A program made the translations under genes and the position numbers. This document shows, in pieces, positions 6,970 to 14,244 of a stretch of DNA of 17,388 bases. The notes below the pieces were generated by a model. That model ran no database searches. It saw only the letters and a program-made list of their open reading frames with translations, and was not told the origin of the DNA. This stretch comes from Chloroflexota bacterium (lineage in GTDB: Bacteria; Chloroflexota; Limnocylindria; Limnocylindrales; CSP1-4), in the NCBI GenBank assembly GCA_004298915.1, contig SCTE01000399.1, positions 1 through 17,388 of the forward strand, given 5' to 3'. Each line of letters opens with the position of its first letter. Within the stretch, counting starts at the first letter, position 1.

Positions 6970-8091
6970 ATGCTGCCGCTCGATACCGTCCAGCGCGCCC
7001 CAAAGGCCCTGCTCCACGACCATCTCGATGGCGGGCTTCGCCCGGAGACCATCGTGGATCTCGCCGCGGAGTACGGGTACCACGGCCTGCCGACCACGGA
7101 TCCGGAGGCCCTCTCGGCATGGATCCGGCGAGGCGCGGATCGCAAGTCGCTCGAGCTGTACCTCGAGACGTTCGTCCACACCGTCGGCGTGCTCCAGGAG
7201 CGTGACGCGATCATCCGCGTCGCCGCGGAGTGCGCCGAGGACCTCGCCGCCGACGGCGTCGTGTACGCCGAGGTTCGGTACGCGCCCGAACTGTCCACCG
7301 AACGGAAGCTGACGCTCGACGAGGTCATCGAGGCCAACCTCGAGGGCTTCCGGATCGGTTCGGAACGGGCGGCCGCGGCCGGGCGCCTCATCGTCATGAA
7401 GATCCTCGTCACGGCCATGCGCCAGGCCGCCCGCTCGGTCGAGGTCGCGGAGGCGGCGATCCGATGGCGGGATGCCGGGGTCGTCGGCTTCGACATCGCC
7501 GGGCCCGAGGCCGGCTACCGGCCGACGCGCCATCTTGAGGCGTTCGACCGGATCCGCCACGAGAACTTCCACATCACGATCCATGCCGGTGAATCGTTCG
7601 GGCTGCCGTCGATCTGGGAAGCACTCCAGTTCTGCGGCGCGGAGCGGCTGGGGCACGGGACCCGGATCGTCGACGACATCACGATCGAGCCCGACGGCAC
7701 CGTTCGGCTCGGGCGGCTGGCGGCCTTCGTCCGGGATCGGCGCGTGCCGCTGGAGATGTGCCCGACCTCGAACGTCCACTCCGGAGCCGTGGGGTCCGTC
7801 TCGGACCACCCGATCGACCTGCTCCGGAGGCTCCGGTTCCGGGTCACCCTCAACACGGACAACCGGCTCATGTCGGGCGTCTCGCTGTCGTCCGAGTTCG
7901 CGGCCCTCGATGCGGCGTTCGGGATCGGGCTCGGCGAGATGGAGTGGCTCACGATCAACGCCCTGAAGTCGGCCTTCGCCCCGTTCGACGAGCGCCTCGC
8001 CCTGATCAACGAAGTCGTCAAGCCGGGCTACGCCCACCTCCGGGCCGAGACCTCGAGGGCGGTCGGAGCGGCCCAGGGAGTGCCCTCGTAG
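6970..8091 (+). CDS. add: Adenosine deaminase
   Basis: Deaminates adenosine or deoxyadenosine to inosine in purine salvage; zinc amidohydrolase-fold cytoplasmic enzyme, 373 aa. Metal and catalytic motifs in order: HDHLDGGLRPET (H16 and H18 as metal ligands), HAGE at 205-208 (metal His and catalytic Glu), RLGHG with H229, CPTSN at 264-268, and LNTDNRLMS at 294-302 with the metal-ligand aspartate D297. HDHLDGGLRP and TDNRLMS are the forms I associate with actinobacterial-type Add enzymes, rather than the TDDP of the E. coli and animal type. ATG 6970 has GGAGG 7 nt upstream; the open frame to 6277 is antisense to the arrestin gene and rejected. Related enzymes (adenine or aminofutalosine deaminases) share the fold, so the substrate is probable and not proven. 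Confidence 0.93.
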   Translation: MLPLDTVQRAPKALLHDHLDGGLRPETIVDLAAEYGYHGLPTTDPEALSAWIRRGADRKSLELYLETFVHTVGVLQERDAIIRVAAECAEDLAADGVVYAEVRYAPELSTERKLTLDEVIEANLEGFRIGSERAAAAGRLIVMKILVTAMRQAARSVEVAEAAIRWRDAGVVGFDIAGPEAGYRPTRHLEAFDRIRHENFHITIHAGESFGLPSIWEALQFCGAERLGHGTRIVDDITIEPDGTVRLGRLAAFVRDRRVPLEMCPTSNVHSGAVGSVSDHPIDLLRRLRFRVTLNTDNRLMSGVSLSSEFAALDAAFGIGLGEMEWLTINALKSAFAPFDERLALINEVVKPGYAHLRAETSRAVGAAQGVPS

Positions 8092-8110
8092 CCGGCGATC
8101 CCTCCGGCTA
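8089..8110. terminator. Convergent stop-codon hairpin between add and ypfJ
   Basis: TAGCCGG (8089-8095) and its exact inverse CCGGCTA (8104-8110) form a 7-bp stem with an 8-nt loop. The first arm begins with the TAG stop of add. The second ends, on the other strand, with the TAG stop of ypfJ. A symmetrical hairpin could end transcription in both directions, but no U-tract follows on either strand, so intrinsic termination is uncertain. Confidence 0.4.
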
Positions 8111-8112
8111 GG
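8104..8112 (+). repeat. CCGGCTAGG gene-end motif, copy after add
   Basis: Perfect CCGGCTAGG reading in the sense direction 13 nt after the add stop; the second arm of the convergent hairpin belongs to it. It is one of four CTAG-containing sites seen in the window. Confidence 0.4.
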
Positions 8113-8977
8113 GCGACGTCGCGAAGGTGTCGCAGGCCGCCGCCGCGCCCTCCCGGTAGCCGGTCCCGAACCAGGTCTGGCGTTCCTCGGCCGAGCCGTG
8201 CGTCCAGCCCTCCGGATTGACCCGGCCCGTCGTGGCCGCCTGGATCCGATCGTCGCCGACCGCCGCGGCCGCATCGAGCGCCAGGTTGATGTCGGCCGAC
8301 GTGACGGGCTGCAGGAACCCGGTTTCTGTCGCGTGGTTGGCCCAGACACCGGCGAAACAGTCGGCCATCAACTCGATCCGGACCGACGAGCTGTCGGCGC
8401 CGGTGCTGCCGTCCTGGCGGCCAAGGATCCCGAGCAGATCCTGGACGTGATGGCCGTATTCGTGGGCAACCACGTACGCCTCGGCGAACGGTCCGCCCTT
8501 CGCCCCGAAGCGCGACTGGAGCTCATCGAAGAACCCGAGATCGAGATAGATGCTCTTGTCGGTCGGGCAGTAGAACGGACCGGTCGCGCCGCTCGCCACG
8601 CCACAGCCCGAGGCGGTGGTGCCGGAGAACAGGACGGTGGTCGACTTGACGTACGGCGTATCCGTCCCGGCGAGGGCCGACGCCCAGTAGGCCTGGATGC
8701 TGTTCACGTAGCCGACGATCCGGCAGTCGGCACGCGCATTCGCGTCGGCGCCCGTCTGGCACTCGGTCGTGAGGGTCGTATTACCGGGCCCGACGACGTC
8801 GCCATCGGTGCCGGCGAGGCCGTTGAGCGCGGCTGGGTCTCCGCCGAGGACGAGGTAGGCGATGACGAGGATCAGGCCGAGGCCACCGCCTCCGACGGCC
8901 ATGCCGGTTGCGCCGCGCCGTCCGCGAACATCGCGGACCTGGCCGGGATCGAGATCGGCGCCGGGTTGAAAGGTCAT
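8108..8977 (-). CDS. ypfJ: YpfJ-type neutral zinc metallopeptidase, membrane-anchored
   Basis: Predicted zinc-dependent protease of the YpfJ/KPN_02809 family, 289 aa, almost the same length as E. coli YpfJ. After a short cytoplasmic N-terminus there is one transmembrane helix at about 27-46 (glycine-rich, then LGLILVIAYLVL). The catalytic domain follows outside the membrane, with the zincin motif HEYGH at 172-176 and a preceding YCPTDKSIYLDLGFF, typical of the family. Four cysteines (73, 85, 125, 137) may pair in the exported domain. ATG 8977 has GGAGG 4 nt upstream (GGAGGA, minus strand 8986-8981) and places the membrane segment correctly; the frame continues to 9043 without support. It lies 139 nt downstream of argG on the same strand but behind a likely terminator hairpin, so it probably has its own promoter. 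The biological substrate is unknown for the family. Confidence 0.92.
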   Translation of the reverse strand: MTFQPGADLDPGQVRDVRGRRGATGMAVGGGGLGLILVIAYLVLGGDPAALNGLAGTDGDVVGPGNTTLTTECQTGADANARADCRIVGYVNSIQAYWASALAGTDTPYVKSTTVLFSGTTASGCGVASGATGPFYCPTDKSIYLDLGFFDELQSRFGAKGGPFAEAYVVAHEYGHHVQDLLGILGRQDGSTGADSSSVRIELMADCFAGVWANHATETGFLQPVTSADINLALDAAAAVGDDRIQAATTGRVNPEGWTHGSAEERQTWFGTGYREGAAAACDTFATSP

Positions 8978-9075
8978 CGGTCCTCCAAGGCTCGTGGAGC
9001 CGCAGTGTCGCCCACGGGAGGTTCGATCTCGATCAAGCAACAAGCCTCATGCATTGCAGCAGCGTGACAGGTCGA

Positions 9076-9111
9076 GCCGGCTGCGGTGCACGGACCCGGG
9101 CAGGGGCCGGC
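9076..9111 (-). terminator. Possible terminator hairpin of the arginine operon
   Basis: GCCGGC (9076-9081) and GCCGGC (9106-9111) can pair, and TGC/GCA extends the stem inside (9082-9084 with 9100-9102) after a GGG bulge. It begins 5 nt beyond the argG stop codon. There is no T-rich tail in the minus direction, so this is a GC-rich hairpin of uncertain activity. The rest of the 8978-9116 gap holds no gene; I see no convincing ypfJ promoter in it. Confidence 0.3.
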
Positions 9112-9116
9112 AACGC

Positions 9117-10403
9117 TCAGCCGGCGCCCGTCCCGGCGGGGTTCTCGACGGTCGTCGGGAGGTCTTCGAGGAGCGGCGGCGTCCACGCCCACGCCGCTCC
9201 ATGGTGCTTCCCGACGGCGCCGTGGCGCGCCGCCTCGACACGGAGCGGCAGGCCGAAGATCTCGATGAACCCGACCGCCGAGGCATGGTCGAACGCATCG
9301 CCCTCGTCGTACGTGGCCAGGTTCCGGTCGTACAGGGAGAGCGGCGACTGCCGACCGGCAACGACCGCAGATCCATGGTCCAGGCGGATCCGCACGTCGC
9401 CCGAGACGACCCGCTGCGACGAGGCGACGTAGCCACGCAGGTCGCGGTGGAGGGCCGAGAACCACAGGCCGTCGTAGGTCAGCTGGGCGTGCTCGTCGGC
9501 CACGAGACGATTGAACCGGAGCGTGTCCTTGGACAGGGTCAGGCCCTCGAGCGCCCGATGGGCGGTATGGAGGATCGTGGCCGCCGGGGTCTCGTAGATC
9601 TCGCGGCTCTTGATGCCCACCAGCCGATCCTCGACGTGATCGATCCGCCCGACGCCATGGGCGCCGCCGAGAACGTGGAGGCGCTCGACGAGCTCGACCG
9701 GCGGGAGGAACGTTCCATCGAGCGCGACGGGAATGCCGCCCTCGAACGAGATCGTCACCTCGACCGGGTCGGGCGCGGCCGCCGGCGCGACGGTCCACTC
9801 GTAGGCATCGGGTGGCGGCGTGACCCACGGGTCCTCGAGGACGCCCGTTTCGCAGGAGCGGCCCCACAGGTTGACGTCGATTGAATAGGGCGAGGCCTTC
9901 GTGATCGGGATCTCGATCCCGCGCTCGGCGGCATAGTCGATCTCCTGGTCGCGCGTGAGGCCCATCCCGACGCGCATCGGGGCGACGACGCTCAACCCCG
10001 GGTCCAGGGCGTGGACGGCGACATCGAACCGGACCTGGTCGTTGCCCTTGCCGGTGCAGCCATGGGCGACCGCGTCGGCGCCCTCCTTCTGGGCAACCTC
10101 GACGAGAAGTTGGGCGATGAGCGGCCTCGCCAGTGCCGTCGCCAGCGGGTAGGCACCCTGGTAGAGCGCGTTGGCCTGGAGGTGCGGCCAGACGAAGTCG
10201 GTGATGAACCGCTCGCGCGCATCGACGACATAGGCGCGCGACGCGCCGGCGGAGATCGCCCGCCGCTCGACCCCGGGACGGAGCGAGCCGCCGCCGACGT
10301 CCACGGTCAGGGTCACGACCTCCACGTCGTGCTGCTCCCGGAGCCAGGCGACGGCGACGGACGTGTCGAGACCGCCCGAGTAGGCGAGGACGACCTTCTT
10401 CAT
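9117..10403 (-). CDS. argG: Argininosuccinate synthase
   Basis: Joins citrulline and aspartate with ATP to give argininosuccinate, the penultimate step of arginine synthesis; cytoplasmic tetramer. It is 428 aa, slightly longer than the usual 400. The N-terminal PP-loop ATP-binding motif AYSGGLDTS lies at 7-15. HGCTGKGNDQVRF and TKASPYSIDVNLWGRSCETG are the other family signatures (substrate loops). The C-terminus beyond the helical tail (GAAWAWTPPLLEDLPTT...) is proline-rich and adds the extra length. ATG 10403 has GGAGGG about 6 nt upstream and overlaps the argR stop (ATGA), so it is the last gene of the argC-J-B-R-G operon. In-frame sequence upstream to 10934 runs through argR in another frame and is rejected. 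Confidence 0.98.
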   Translation of the reverse strand: MKKVVLAYSGGLDTSVAVAWLREQHDVEVVTLTVDVGGGSLRPGVERRAISAGASRAYVVDARERFITDFVWPHLQANALYQGAYPLATALARPLIAQLLVEVAQKEGADAVAHGCTGKGNDQVRFDVAVHALDPGLSVVAPMRVGMGLTRDQEIDYAAERGIEIPITKASPYSIDVNLWGRSCETGVLEDPWVTPPPDAYEWTVAPAAAPDPVEVTISFEGGIPVALDGTFLPPVELVERLHVLGGAHGVGRIDHVEDRLVGIKSREIYETPAATILHTAHRALEGLTLSKDTLRFNRLVADEHAQLTYDGLWFSALHRDLRGYVASSQRVVSGDVRIRLDHGSAVVAGRQSPLSLYDRNLATYDEGDAFDHASAVGFIEIFGLPLRVEAARHGAVGKHHGAAWAWTPPLLEDLPTTVENPAGTGAG

Positions 10404-10927
10404 CGGATTCCCTCCATGCCGACGCCTGTGGCGATCGGCGACTGCAGTTCGGTGAAGCGGGCGAGCCACCGTTCGAGGGCGGGCTCGTCCGCGAAGAGCA
10501 CGAGGAGCGTGTTGTCGCCGGCCACGGTCCCGACCTGCTGGTCGAGCGCCGACTCGTCGATCGCCTGGGCGATCACGGCCGCCGTGCCGGGCGTACCGGT
10601 CAGCACGAGGATGAGGCCACTTCGACCAACCGTCACCGGAATGTCGGCGAGGATGCGTCGAAGGTGGTCGTTGCCCTCGGCCGGGGAGCGGGCCAGGTCG
10701 TCCGCCAGCACGTACAGGTGGCGATCGCCGCGCGACACCTTGGCCAGCCCGAGCTCGGCGATGTCCCTCGAGACGGTCGCCTGGGTGACCACGAACCCGC
10801 GTGCCGCGAGTCGATCGGCGAGCTCCTGCTGGCTGCCGATCCCTTCGCGCGCCACGATCTCGCGGATGATCCGCTGGCGCTCGGGCTTGCCCGCGAGCCC
10901 GGAGCCGAGCGTGGTCCCGGACCTCAC
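10400..10927 (-). CDS. argR: Arginine repressor ArgR
   Basis: Arginine-dependent hexameric repressor that binds ARG boxes; 175 aa, with a 15-residue N-terminal extension compared with E. coli (156 aa). The winged HTH covers about 16-70, with the recognition helix in TQATVSRDIAELGL (48-61) including the invariant S53-R54. The C-terminal oligomerisation and arginine-binding domain has GTAAVIAQAID (114-124) and VGTVAGDNTLLVL (132-144). The family usually has two adjacent aspartates here (GDDT); in this protein the second is asparagine, N139. The GTG start at 10927 overlaps the argB stop (GTGA), and its own stop overlaps argG (ATGA). It probably represses the operon that contains it through the tandem ARG boxes at 14174-14207. 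Confidence 0.96.
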   Translation of the reverse strand: MRSGTTLGSGLAGKPERQRIIREIVAREGIGSQQELADRLAARGFVVTQATVSRDIAELGLAKVSRGDRHLYVLADDLARSPAEGNDHLRRILADIPVTVGRSGLILVLTGTPGTAAVIAQAIDESALDQQVGTVAGDNTLLVLFADEPALERWLARFTELQSPIATGVGMEGIR

Positions 10928-11721
10928 GAGGCACCCACGCTCGACGCGCGGGCCGACCGACCCACGGTCAGGCGCGTGCCAAAGGTCGGGTCGTCGAGGG
11001 CCCGGCTGACCGCACCCGGGAGCGTGCCGTCCGCGATGATCGCCTCGGTGCCCTCCCAGGCGAGCGCCCCGAGCGCGGCCCGGACCTTCGCGACCATGCC
11101 CCCGGCGATCGTTCCGCTGGTGATCAGCAGCTCGGCTTCCGCCGCGGTCAGCGTGTCCAGCTTGCGCCCGGCGGCATCCCGGACCCCGTCGACGTCGGTC
11201 ATCAGGATGAGCTGCCGCGCTCCGATGCCCGCGGCAATGCCCGCCGCGACATCGTCGGCGTTGACGTTGCAGACGATCCCGTCCTCGTCGCGGGCAAGCG
11301 GGGCGACGACCGGGACCTGGCCGGCGACCATGAGGGCATCGAGGAGGTCCCGCCGCAGCCCGACGACGCGGGCGACGAACCCGAGGTCCTCGACGCGTTC
11401 GGCGATCAGGAGGCCGCCGTCCACGCCCGACAGGCCGACCGCATCGACCCCGAGGGCACGGAGCCCCGAGACCAGTTCGCTGTTGATGACGCCGCGGAGA
11501 ACGGCGGCCGCGACCTCGAGGGAAGCGGCATCGGTGACCCGGAGCCCGCCCCGGAACTGGGAGACGACACCCATCCGCTCGAGCCACTCGGTCAGGCGCT
11601 TCCCGCCGCCATGGACCAGGATGACCGGGCGGCGACGAGCCAGGGCCGCGACCTCGGCCAGGACGGGTGCCTGATCGGCGATCGTGGTGCCGCCGAGCTT
11701 GACGACGACGGTCTCGCTCAT
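10924..11721 (-). CDS. argB: Acetylglutamate kinase
   Basis: Phosphorylates N-acetylglutamate, the second step of arginine synthesis; amino-acid kinase family, cytoplasmic, 265 aa. ATP phosphate-binding glycine loops are visible at KLGGTT (8-13) and VHGGGKRL (36-43). Substrate and nucleotide regions follow in CNVNADDVAAGIA, ILMTDVDGVRD and TSGTIAGGMVAKV. The protein begins directly with the first beta strand (MSETVVVKLGG). It therefore lacks the extra N-terminal kinked helix that interlinks arginine-inhibited hexameric NAG kinases, and its length resembles the dimeric, arginine-insensitive E. coli enzyme (258 aa). ATG 11721 overlaps the argJ stop (ATGA) and the gene's stop overlaps argR, so it is tightly coupled in the operon. 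Confidence 0.97.
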   Translation of the reverse strand: MSETVVVKLGGTTIADQAPVLAEVAALARRRPVILVHGGGKRLTEWLERMGVVSQFRGGLRVTDAASLEVAAAVLRGVINSELVSGLRALGVDAVGLSGVDGGLLIAERVEDLGFVARVVGLRRDLLDALMVAGQVPVVAPLARDEDGIVCNVNADDVAAGIAAGIGARQLILMTDVDGVRDAAGRKLDTLTAAEAELLITSGTIAGGMVAKVRAALGALAWEGTEAIIADGTLPGAVSRALDDPTFGTRLTVGRSARASSVGAS

Positions 11722-13076
11722 GTCGTGTACTCCGAATTCTCGCGGACGTAGGTTTCCGTCAGGTCGCAGCCGAAGGCCTCGCCGAACCCGGAGCCGAGCC
11801 CGAGATCGAGGTCGATCGTGATCTCCGCGCCATCCATGGCCGCACGGGCTGCAGCCCGGTCGAAGGGTTGTGGCCCACCGGCCACGCCATCGAACACGAG
11901 GTGGCCGGCGATGCTGATCCGGAGCCGGTCCGGATCGACCCAGGCCGCGGTGCCGGCCATCGCCGCCGCCTCGTCGGCATCCAGGCCGGCCGCTTCCAGC
12001 ACGGCGGCGCTCGCGAGCACCGCGTTGCCCGCGGCTCCGGCGATCCGACCCCAGTTCGGGTCCTTTCCATGCGCCGCGGCCTTGACGAGGCTGCTCGAGA
12101 TCACGGCGCGGGCGACGGCGCGGGCATTCGCGTCATCGCTGGCGCCCACGACCCGGCAGGTCAGGAGGCACGTCGCGCCCTCTCCGTCCGCAGCCTGCTG
12201 GCGCGCAAGGTCGCGAGCGACGGCCTCGATGCCGCCGGCGAGGGCCTGGACGGCTGAGCTCCCGGCCGTGATCGGCGCACCGCCCGCGGCGCCGGACGCC
12301 AGCAGGAACACCGTGTCGTTGGTGCTGGTGTCACCATCCACGGACAGCTGGTTCCACGTCCGGGCCGTGGCCGGCCGGAGGATTGCAGCAAGGATCTCTG
12401 GCGATGCGGGGGCGTCCGTGAGGATCACGGACAGCATCGTCGCCATGTTGGGATGGATCATCCCGACACCCTTGGCGATCCCGGTGATGCGCACGGAGCG
12501 CGCGACGCCATCGTCCGGTGGCAGTGCCACGCTGACCGTCGCCGCCTTGGTCGTGGTGTCCGTCGTTCGGAGCGCCGTTGCGGCGGCCGCGAGGCCCTCG
12601 TCCGAGGGCCTGAGGTCCGGTGCCAGCGCTGCGACGCCTGTTGCCACCTTGTCGAGTGGCAGGCGCGTCCCGATGATTCCGGTCGAGAGGTGGAGCACGT
12701 CCTCCGGCTCGATGCCCAGCGCGGTCGCGACGATCTTGCCGACGCGGGCCTGGTCGTCATCGCCGGCCTGCCCCGTCGCGGCATTGGCGGATCCGCTGGT
12801 CGAGACCACGGCACGCACCCAGCCCCCGGACGCCGCCAGCACGGCCCTCGAACGCCGCACGGGCGCGGCCGCGAACCGGTTCGGCGTGAAGACTGCCGCC
12901 GCGGCCGCCGGCTCGCCGGTGACGGCGATGAGGGCGAGGTCCGCTCGACCGCTGGCCTTGATACCGGCCGAACGGCCGCCGGCCATAAAGCCGAGCGGCA
13001 TGCGCGCCACGCGCTCGACCGGCGGGAAGTCCGATGGAGCAGGGGAGCGGTGCGGTCGGTCGTGGATCGACGTCAC
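11718..13076 (-). CDS. argJ: Glutamate N-acetyltransferase / amino-acid acetyltransferase ArgJ
   Basis: Moves the acetyl group from N-acetylornithine back to glutamate, making the pathway cyclic; many ArgJ proteins also use acetyl-CoA. It belongs to the Ntn-fold family, which is made as a precursor and self-cleaves into alpha and beta chains. The cleavage motif is intact in GMIHPNMATMLSVILTDA (205-222), where T213 should become the beta-chain nucleophile. VSTSGSANAATG (91-102) and DGDTSTNDT also match the family. It is 452 aa; the usual length is near 400, with about 25 extra residues at the N-terminus. The GTG start at 13076 overlaps the argC stop (GTGA); its own stop overlaps argB. Whether it is mono- or bifunctional cannot be told from sequence alone; I see no argA in the window. 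Confidence 0.97.
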   Translation of the reverse strand: MTSIHDRPHRSPAPSDFPPVERVARMPLGFMAGGRSAGIKASGRADLALIAVTGEPAAAAAVFTPNRFAAAPVRRSRAVLAASGGWVRAVVSTSGSANAATGQAGDDDQARVGKIVATALGIEPEDVLHLSTGIIGTRLPLDKVATGVAALAPDLRPSDEGLAAAATALRTTDTTTKAATVSVALPPDDGVARSVRITGIAKGVGMIHPNMATMLSVILTDAPASPEILAAILRPATARTWNQLSVDGDTSTNDTVFLLASGAAGGAPITAGSSAVQALAGGIEAVARDLARQQAADGEGATCLLTCRVVGASDDANARAVARAVISSSLVKAAAHGKDPNWGRIAGAAGNAVLASAAVLEAAGLDADEAAAMAGTAAWVDPDRLRISIAGHLVFDGVAGGPQPFDRAAARAAMDGAEITIDLDLGLGSGFGEAFGCDLTETYVRENSEYTT

Positions 13077-14170
13077 GGCGCCACCGGCAGGGCTTCGAGT
13101 CCGGTTGTCTCGGGCAGGCCGAAGACGAGGTTGAACGCCTGGATGCCCTGTCCGGCTGCTCCCTTCACGAGGTTGTCGATGACCCCGATCGCCAGGATCC
13201 TCCCGGTCCGTTCATCGACCCGCACGTGGACGCGAACGTGGTTGCTGCCGAGGACATGGCCCGTCGCGGGCGGTGTTGCGACCACGGTCACGAAGGGTTC
13301 GTCCGCATACGCGGCTGCATAAAGATCATCGACCTCCGCCTGGGAAACCGGCCGCGTCGGGCGGACGTGGCAGGACGCGAGGATGCCCCGCGTCATCGGA
13401 ATCAGGTGCGGCAGGAAGTCGATGCCGGCGAGGGCCGCCTCCGTGCCCGTGCCGCGCGCAAGTGCCCCGAGTTCCTGCTCCATCTCTGCCGTGTGCCGAT
13501 GGCTGAACACGCCGTACGCGCGAACGCTCTCGTTGACCTCGGCAAAGAGCATCTCTGCGCGCGCCTCGCGGCCCGCGCCACTCACGCCGCTCTTGGCATC
13601 GACGACGAGGTCGGCGATCAGGCCCGCGCGCGCCAGTGGCGCGAGGGCGAGGATCGTGGCGGTCGGGTAGCAGCCCGGCGACCCGACGAGGGCCGGCGTC
13701 CCGGCCAGGCGTGCTGCGCCCGCGGCGATCAGTGCGTCTCGATGCAACTCGGGCAACCCGAACACCGCCCGTGCCAGGAGGCCCGGCGCGGGATGGTCGA
13801 ACCCGTACCAGGTCGGGTAGTCCTGGGCACTCCGCAGGCGAAAGTCGGGGCCCTGGTCGATGACCGTGATGCCGCGGTCGAGGAACGCGCCGACGCGCTC
13901 CGCGGCCGTGCCGTGCGGGAGGGCCAGGAAGACGGCGTCGACGTCGGACTTCAGCTCGCCATCCAGGGTCAGGCCCGTGGTGTCGAGATGCGGATGCACC
14001 GTGCCGATCGAATCTCCGGTCCTGTCACGGCCGGTCAGCCCCACGAGGCGAACATGCAGATGGCGGGCGAGGAGGCGGACGAGCTCGCCACCGACATAGC
14101 CGGTCGCGCCGATCAGGCCGACGCGGATCGGCTCGTGCGGCGGTTCCGAACTGGCGAGGCCCGTGTCCAT
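13073..14170 (-). CDS. argC: N-acetyl-gamma-glutamyl-phosphate reductase
   Basis: NADPH-dependent reduction of N-acetylglutamyl phosphate to the semialdehyde, third step of arginine synthesis; 365 aa. The Rossmann motif VGLIGATGYVGGELVRLL lies at 17-34. The active-site cysteine is C167 in GSPGCYPTA, and FSHRHTAEMEQEL is also typical. I start at ATG 14170. A GTG at 14188 is in frame and would add MYCHAS, but it lies within the ARG-box and promoter region. No Shine-Dalgarno precedes ATG 14170. A TATTGT hexamer ends 9 nt upstream of it, so the mRNA may be leaderless or nearly so. It is first gene of the argC-J-B-R-G operon, and its stop overlaps the argJ GTG. Confidence 0.96.
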   Translation of the reverse strand: MDTGLASSEPPHEPIRVGLIGATGYVGGELVRLLARHLHVRLVGLTGRDRTGDSIGTVHPHLDTTGLTLDGELKSDVDAVFLALPHGTAAERVGAFLDRGITVIDQGPDFRLRSAQDYPTWYGFDHPAPGLLARAVFGLPELHRDALIAAGAARLAGTPALVGSPGCYPTATILALAPLARAGLIADLVVDAKSGVSGAGREARAEMLFAEVNESVRAYGVFSHRHTAEMEQELGALARGTGTEAALAGIDFLPHLIPMTRGILASCHVRPTRPVSQAEVDDLYAAAYADEPFVTVVATPPATGHVLGSNHVRVHVRVDERTGRILAIGVIDNLVKGAAGQGIQAFNLVFGLPETTGLEALPVAP

Positions 14171-14173
14171 GGA

Positions 14174-14187
14174 CGCATGACAATACA
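14174..14187 (-). promoter_or_regulatory. ARG box 2 overlapping the argC -10 region
   Basis: On the minus strand the 14-mer reads TGTATTGTCATGCG, against the ArgR operator core TGAATnnnnATTCA (7 of 10 defined positions). It contains TATTGT (14185-14180), the best -10 candidate, which would place the RNA start within a few nt of the argC ATG. Its centre is 20 bp from ARG box 1, close to the 21 bp between paired ARG boxes in E. coli. Confidence 0.6.
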
Positions 14188-14193
14188 CAATGA

Positions 14194-14207
14194 TGAATAG
14201 TCATGCA
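14194..14207 (-). promoter_or_regulatory. ARG box 1 upstream of argC
   Basis: On the minus strand it reads TGCATGACTATTCA, which matches the ArgR operator core TGAATnnnnATTCA at 9 of 10 defined positions. On the plus strand it reads TGAAT-AGTC-ATGCA, which fits the Bacillus-type consensus with G or T in the second arm. It lies in a short AT-rich island in otherwise GC-rich sequence, 24 nt before the argC ATG, where it would cover the -35 region. Confidence 0.75.
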
Positions 14208-14235
14208 GCATTTTCGCGCGGACGACCGCGCCGGG

Positions 14236-14244
14236 CCTAGCCGG
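14236..14244 (-). repeat. CCGGCTAGG gene-end motif at osmC-like stop
   Basis: Perfect CCGGCTAGG on the minus strand, in the sense direction of the OsmC-like gene and containing its TAG stop. CCGG repeats on both sides can pair over a short loop. Confidence 0.4.

Noticed and set aside
9018..9036. Imperfect palindrome TTCGATC-TC-GATCAAG upstream of ypfJ as an operator
   Set aside because: Two of seven positions do not pair, GATC-rich words are common in this genome, and no regulator is nearby; evidence too weak to list.
9045..9065. Possible ARG box (ATGCATTGCAGC) after argG
   Set aside because: Arms and 4-nt spacing do not fit TGAATnnnnATTCA when aligned, and it lies downstream of the operon.
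10404..11587. Open frames running upstream of argG (to 10934) and argR (to 11587)
   Set aside because: They are other-frame readings of argR and argB, arginine- and proline-rich, with no domain content. The 4-nt overlaps give the natural starts.
12453..14200. Long plus-strand open frames opposite argJ and argC, up to 388 codons
   Set aside because: Antisense shadows with skewed composition (runs of R, G, D), no recognisable motif and no ribosome binding site. The minus-strand arg genes are certain.
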